Shown: positions 5,555 through 8,985 of the stretch, piece by piece | How positions within the stretch are numbered: the first letter of the stretch is position 1 | Layout: each line of letters starts with the position of its first letter | NCBI GenBank assembly: GCA_026421105.1 | Contig: JAPKDI010000038.1 | Location: 1-8,985 of the forward strand | DNA from: Alphaproteobacteria bacterium | Lineage (GTDB): Bacteria; Pseudomonadota; Alphaproteobacteria; SHVP01 | Length of the DNA: 8,985 nt | Direction of reading: 5' to 3' | Position numbers and translations under genes: made by a program | The notes under the pieces: model-generated | The model's database searches: none | What the model was told of the DNA's origin: nothing | Seen by the model: only the letters and a program-made list of their open reading frames with translations

Positions 5555-6427
5555 CTATGACGAATTAAAAACACGAATCGGTTTCAAAGTGCCGTCAATC
5601 ACCCGCGCCATGGCTACCGGACCAGTGTCCGATGTGGCGAAGACAATGCCGTCCTTGAGACCCGTGGAAACGCTAATTGTCTGGCCGTGGCGAAGTTTCG
5701 CCGCTGCCGCACCGTCCAAGGCCAGCGCCGGGATGTCGTCCAGCGCGGTCTCAAGCGGTAATAGTGCTTCCGCGAGGCGCGCACTATGGCTTAAGTCCTC
5801 TAGGGTGGCTAGCGAAATCGCCTGAGACTCCGCGAAGGGCCCGGCGCGAGTGCGCCTGAGGTCGCCGAGGTAGCCCAGAGTGCCTAAAGCCAGGGCGATA
5901 TCCCGGGCCAAGGCCCGGATATAGGTCCCTTTCCCGCAGAAAACGTCCAGAACGGCATGACTTGGTCCGTTTTCGACCAATTCCAGCGTGAATACCTCGA
6001 TTTCGCGAGGTTTGAGTTCGACCGGTTCGCCGGCGCGGGCCGCCGCATATGCCCGTCGACCATCCACCTTTAAGGCTGAGAACGCTGGCGGTTGCTGGCT
6101 CAATCGACCCGTGAACCCCGGAAGGGCCGCCAGTATCGCCGCACGGTCCGGGCGATGCGGGCTGGTGCCGGTCACGCTGCCCTCGGCATCTTCCGTATTG
6201 CGGCTCTCGCCCCAGACAACGGTGGCGCGATAGGCCTTGTTGCTATCGAGAATGTACCCCATGACCTTGGTCGCCTCGCCCAAGGCAATCGGCAAGACGC
6301 CGGTGGCAAGGGGATCAAGTGTGCCGCCATGACCGGCTTTCGCACCGTCGAACAGACGGCGCACCTTGGCGACGCCCGCGGCCGAAGAAATGCCCTTGGG
6401 TTTGTCGAGAACGATCCAGCCGTTCAT
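5555..6427 (-). CDS. truB: tRNA pseudouridine(55) synthase TruB
   Basis: A 290-residue TruB, which isomerises U55 to pseudouridine in the T loop of most tRNAs. The N-terminal WIVLDKPKGISS (4-15) and the catalytic motif GGTLDPLATGVLPIALGEATK (34-54) with nucleophile D38 are present. Other family landmarks are DSNKAYRATVVWG (61-73, Y66), QQPPAFSALKVDGRRAY (111-127), GTYIRALARDI (167-177, R171) and LGYLGDLRRTRAGPF (184-198). The C-terminal 60 residues are a short PUA-like region, as in alphaproteobacteria. The ATG at 6427 overlaps the rbfA stop by 4 bases (ATGA) and has no visible Shine-Dalgarno, so translation probably depends on ribosomes terminating on rbfA. Confidence 0.98.
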   Translation of the reverse strand: MNGWIVLDKPKGISSAAGVAKVRRLFDGAKAGHGGTLDPLATGVLPIALGEATKVMGYILDSNKAYRATVVWGESRNTEDAEGSVTGTSPHRPDRAAILAALPGFTGRLSQQPPAFSALKVDGRRAYAAARAGEPVELKPREIEVFTLELVENGPSHAVLDVFCGKGTYIRALARDIALALGTLGYLGDLRRTRAGPFAESQAISLATLEDLSHSARLAEALLPLETALDDIPALALDGAAAAKLRHGQTISVSTGLKDGIVFATSDTGPVAMARVIDGTLKPIRVFNSS

Positions 6428-6807
6428 TCGGAGGGTGTTTTAGCCTTCGCTCGTGCCAACAGCGTATTGATCTTGTCGGCTTCATCGAAGGTTTCGTCGA
6501 TCACAAAATAGAGGCGCGGTGTAAGGCGCAAGCCAACCCGGCGTGCCAACGGCCCTTGGAACTTCGGCGCCGCGGTATTCAGTTCTTTGAGCAGCGGTTC
6601 TGCGTCACCGCCCCCAAGCGGGAATATGTAGGCGCGCGCCTGCTTCAAGTCGGCACTGACTCGAACCTCAGAAATCGTAATCGTGCTGCCAAAAACGGTG
6701 CCGTTCATGAAGTCCATTGACGCAAGTTCGTCAACGAGGCCATGACGCATGAGCTCACTGACACGTTGCTGCCGTTGGATAGCCGATTTGCTTTTTTGTC
6801 TGGGCAT
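6424..6807 (-). CDS. rbfA: Ribosome-binding factor A
   Basis: A 127-residue RbfA, within the family's usual 110-135. RbfA is a single KH-like domain protein that binds the immature 30S subunit and assists late 16S rRNA 5'-end maturation, notably in the cold. Visible family segments are RQQRVSELMRHGLVDELA (12-29), the strand TITISEVRVSADLKQARAYIFPLGG (42-66) and the C-terminal TPRLYFVIDETFDEADKINTLLARA (96-120). The ATG at 6807 lies 42 bases after the infB stop with only a weak GGA ribosome site. It overlaps truB by 4 bases. The order infB-rbfA-truB-rpsO-pnp agrees with the assignment. Confidence 0.97.
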   Translation of the reverse strand: MPRQKSKSAIQRQQRVSELMRHGLVDELASMDFMNGTVFGSTITISEVRVSADLKQARAYIFPLGGGDAEPLLKELNTAAPKFQGPLARRVGLRLTPRLYFVIDETFDEADKINTLLARAKAKTPSE

Positions 6808-6849
6808 GGATTCCGAACCGCCGGCGGGCCGGGCTCGTGGCGAGCTGGC

Positions 6850-8985
<2,136 letters not shown>

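Overview
The window is a compact chromosomal segment in which every supported gene lies on the minus strand, so transcription runs from high to low coordinates. The right two thirds hold the conserved bacterial translation and RNA-turnover cluster infB-rbfA-truB-rpsO-pnp. The left third holds a small redox/iron group: a nitronate monooxygenase-type flavoprotein, an Irr-type Fur-family regulator, a short rubrerythrin, and the start of an iron-sulfur protein of the heterodisulfide-reductase type. The Irr protein (Fur fold, HHH motif, no CxxC metal site), the high-GC codon use and the gene order point to an alphaproteobacterium, possibly Rhodospirillales-like. No finer placement can be made from this window.

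Layout in transcription order. infB (5' end beyond base 8985, stop near 6850) encodes initiation factor IF2. rbfA follows after a 42-base gap and overlaps truB by 4 bases (ATGA). The truB stop overlaps the ribosome binding site of rpsO. A 145-base spacer with three consecutive stem-loops separates rpsO from pnp, the position where PNPase autoregulation acts in enterobacteria. A G.U-containing hairpin follows the pnp stop.

A candidate promoter at 2908-2935, with an inverted repeat filling its spacer, precedes the flavoprotein gene. Only 9 bases separate the flavoprotein stop from the GTG start of irr, and the irr Shine-Dalgarno overlaps that stop, so the two are probably co-transcribed and translationally coupled. 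A second candidate promoter at 912-940, next to a Fur/Irr-like imperfect palindrome, precedes rubrerythrin. A strong GC hairpin at 372-397 separates rubrerythrin from the iron-sulfur gene, which runs off the left edge.

Functional reading: the right part makes and matures the translation apparatus (IF2 initiation, 30S maturation by RbfA, tRNA Psi55 by TruB, ribosomal protein S15) and degrades RNA (PNPase). The left part looks like an iron- or heme-responsive module for peroxide and oxidative defence: Irr as sensor, rubrerythrin as peroxidase, the Fe-S protein as possible electron partner, and a flavin oxidase carrying an extra cysteine cluster. That functional linkage is inferred from neighbourhood and is not shown by the sequence. 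No tRNA, rRNA, CRISPR array or mobile element was seen. No gene-free stretch exceeds about 150 bases.
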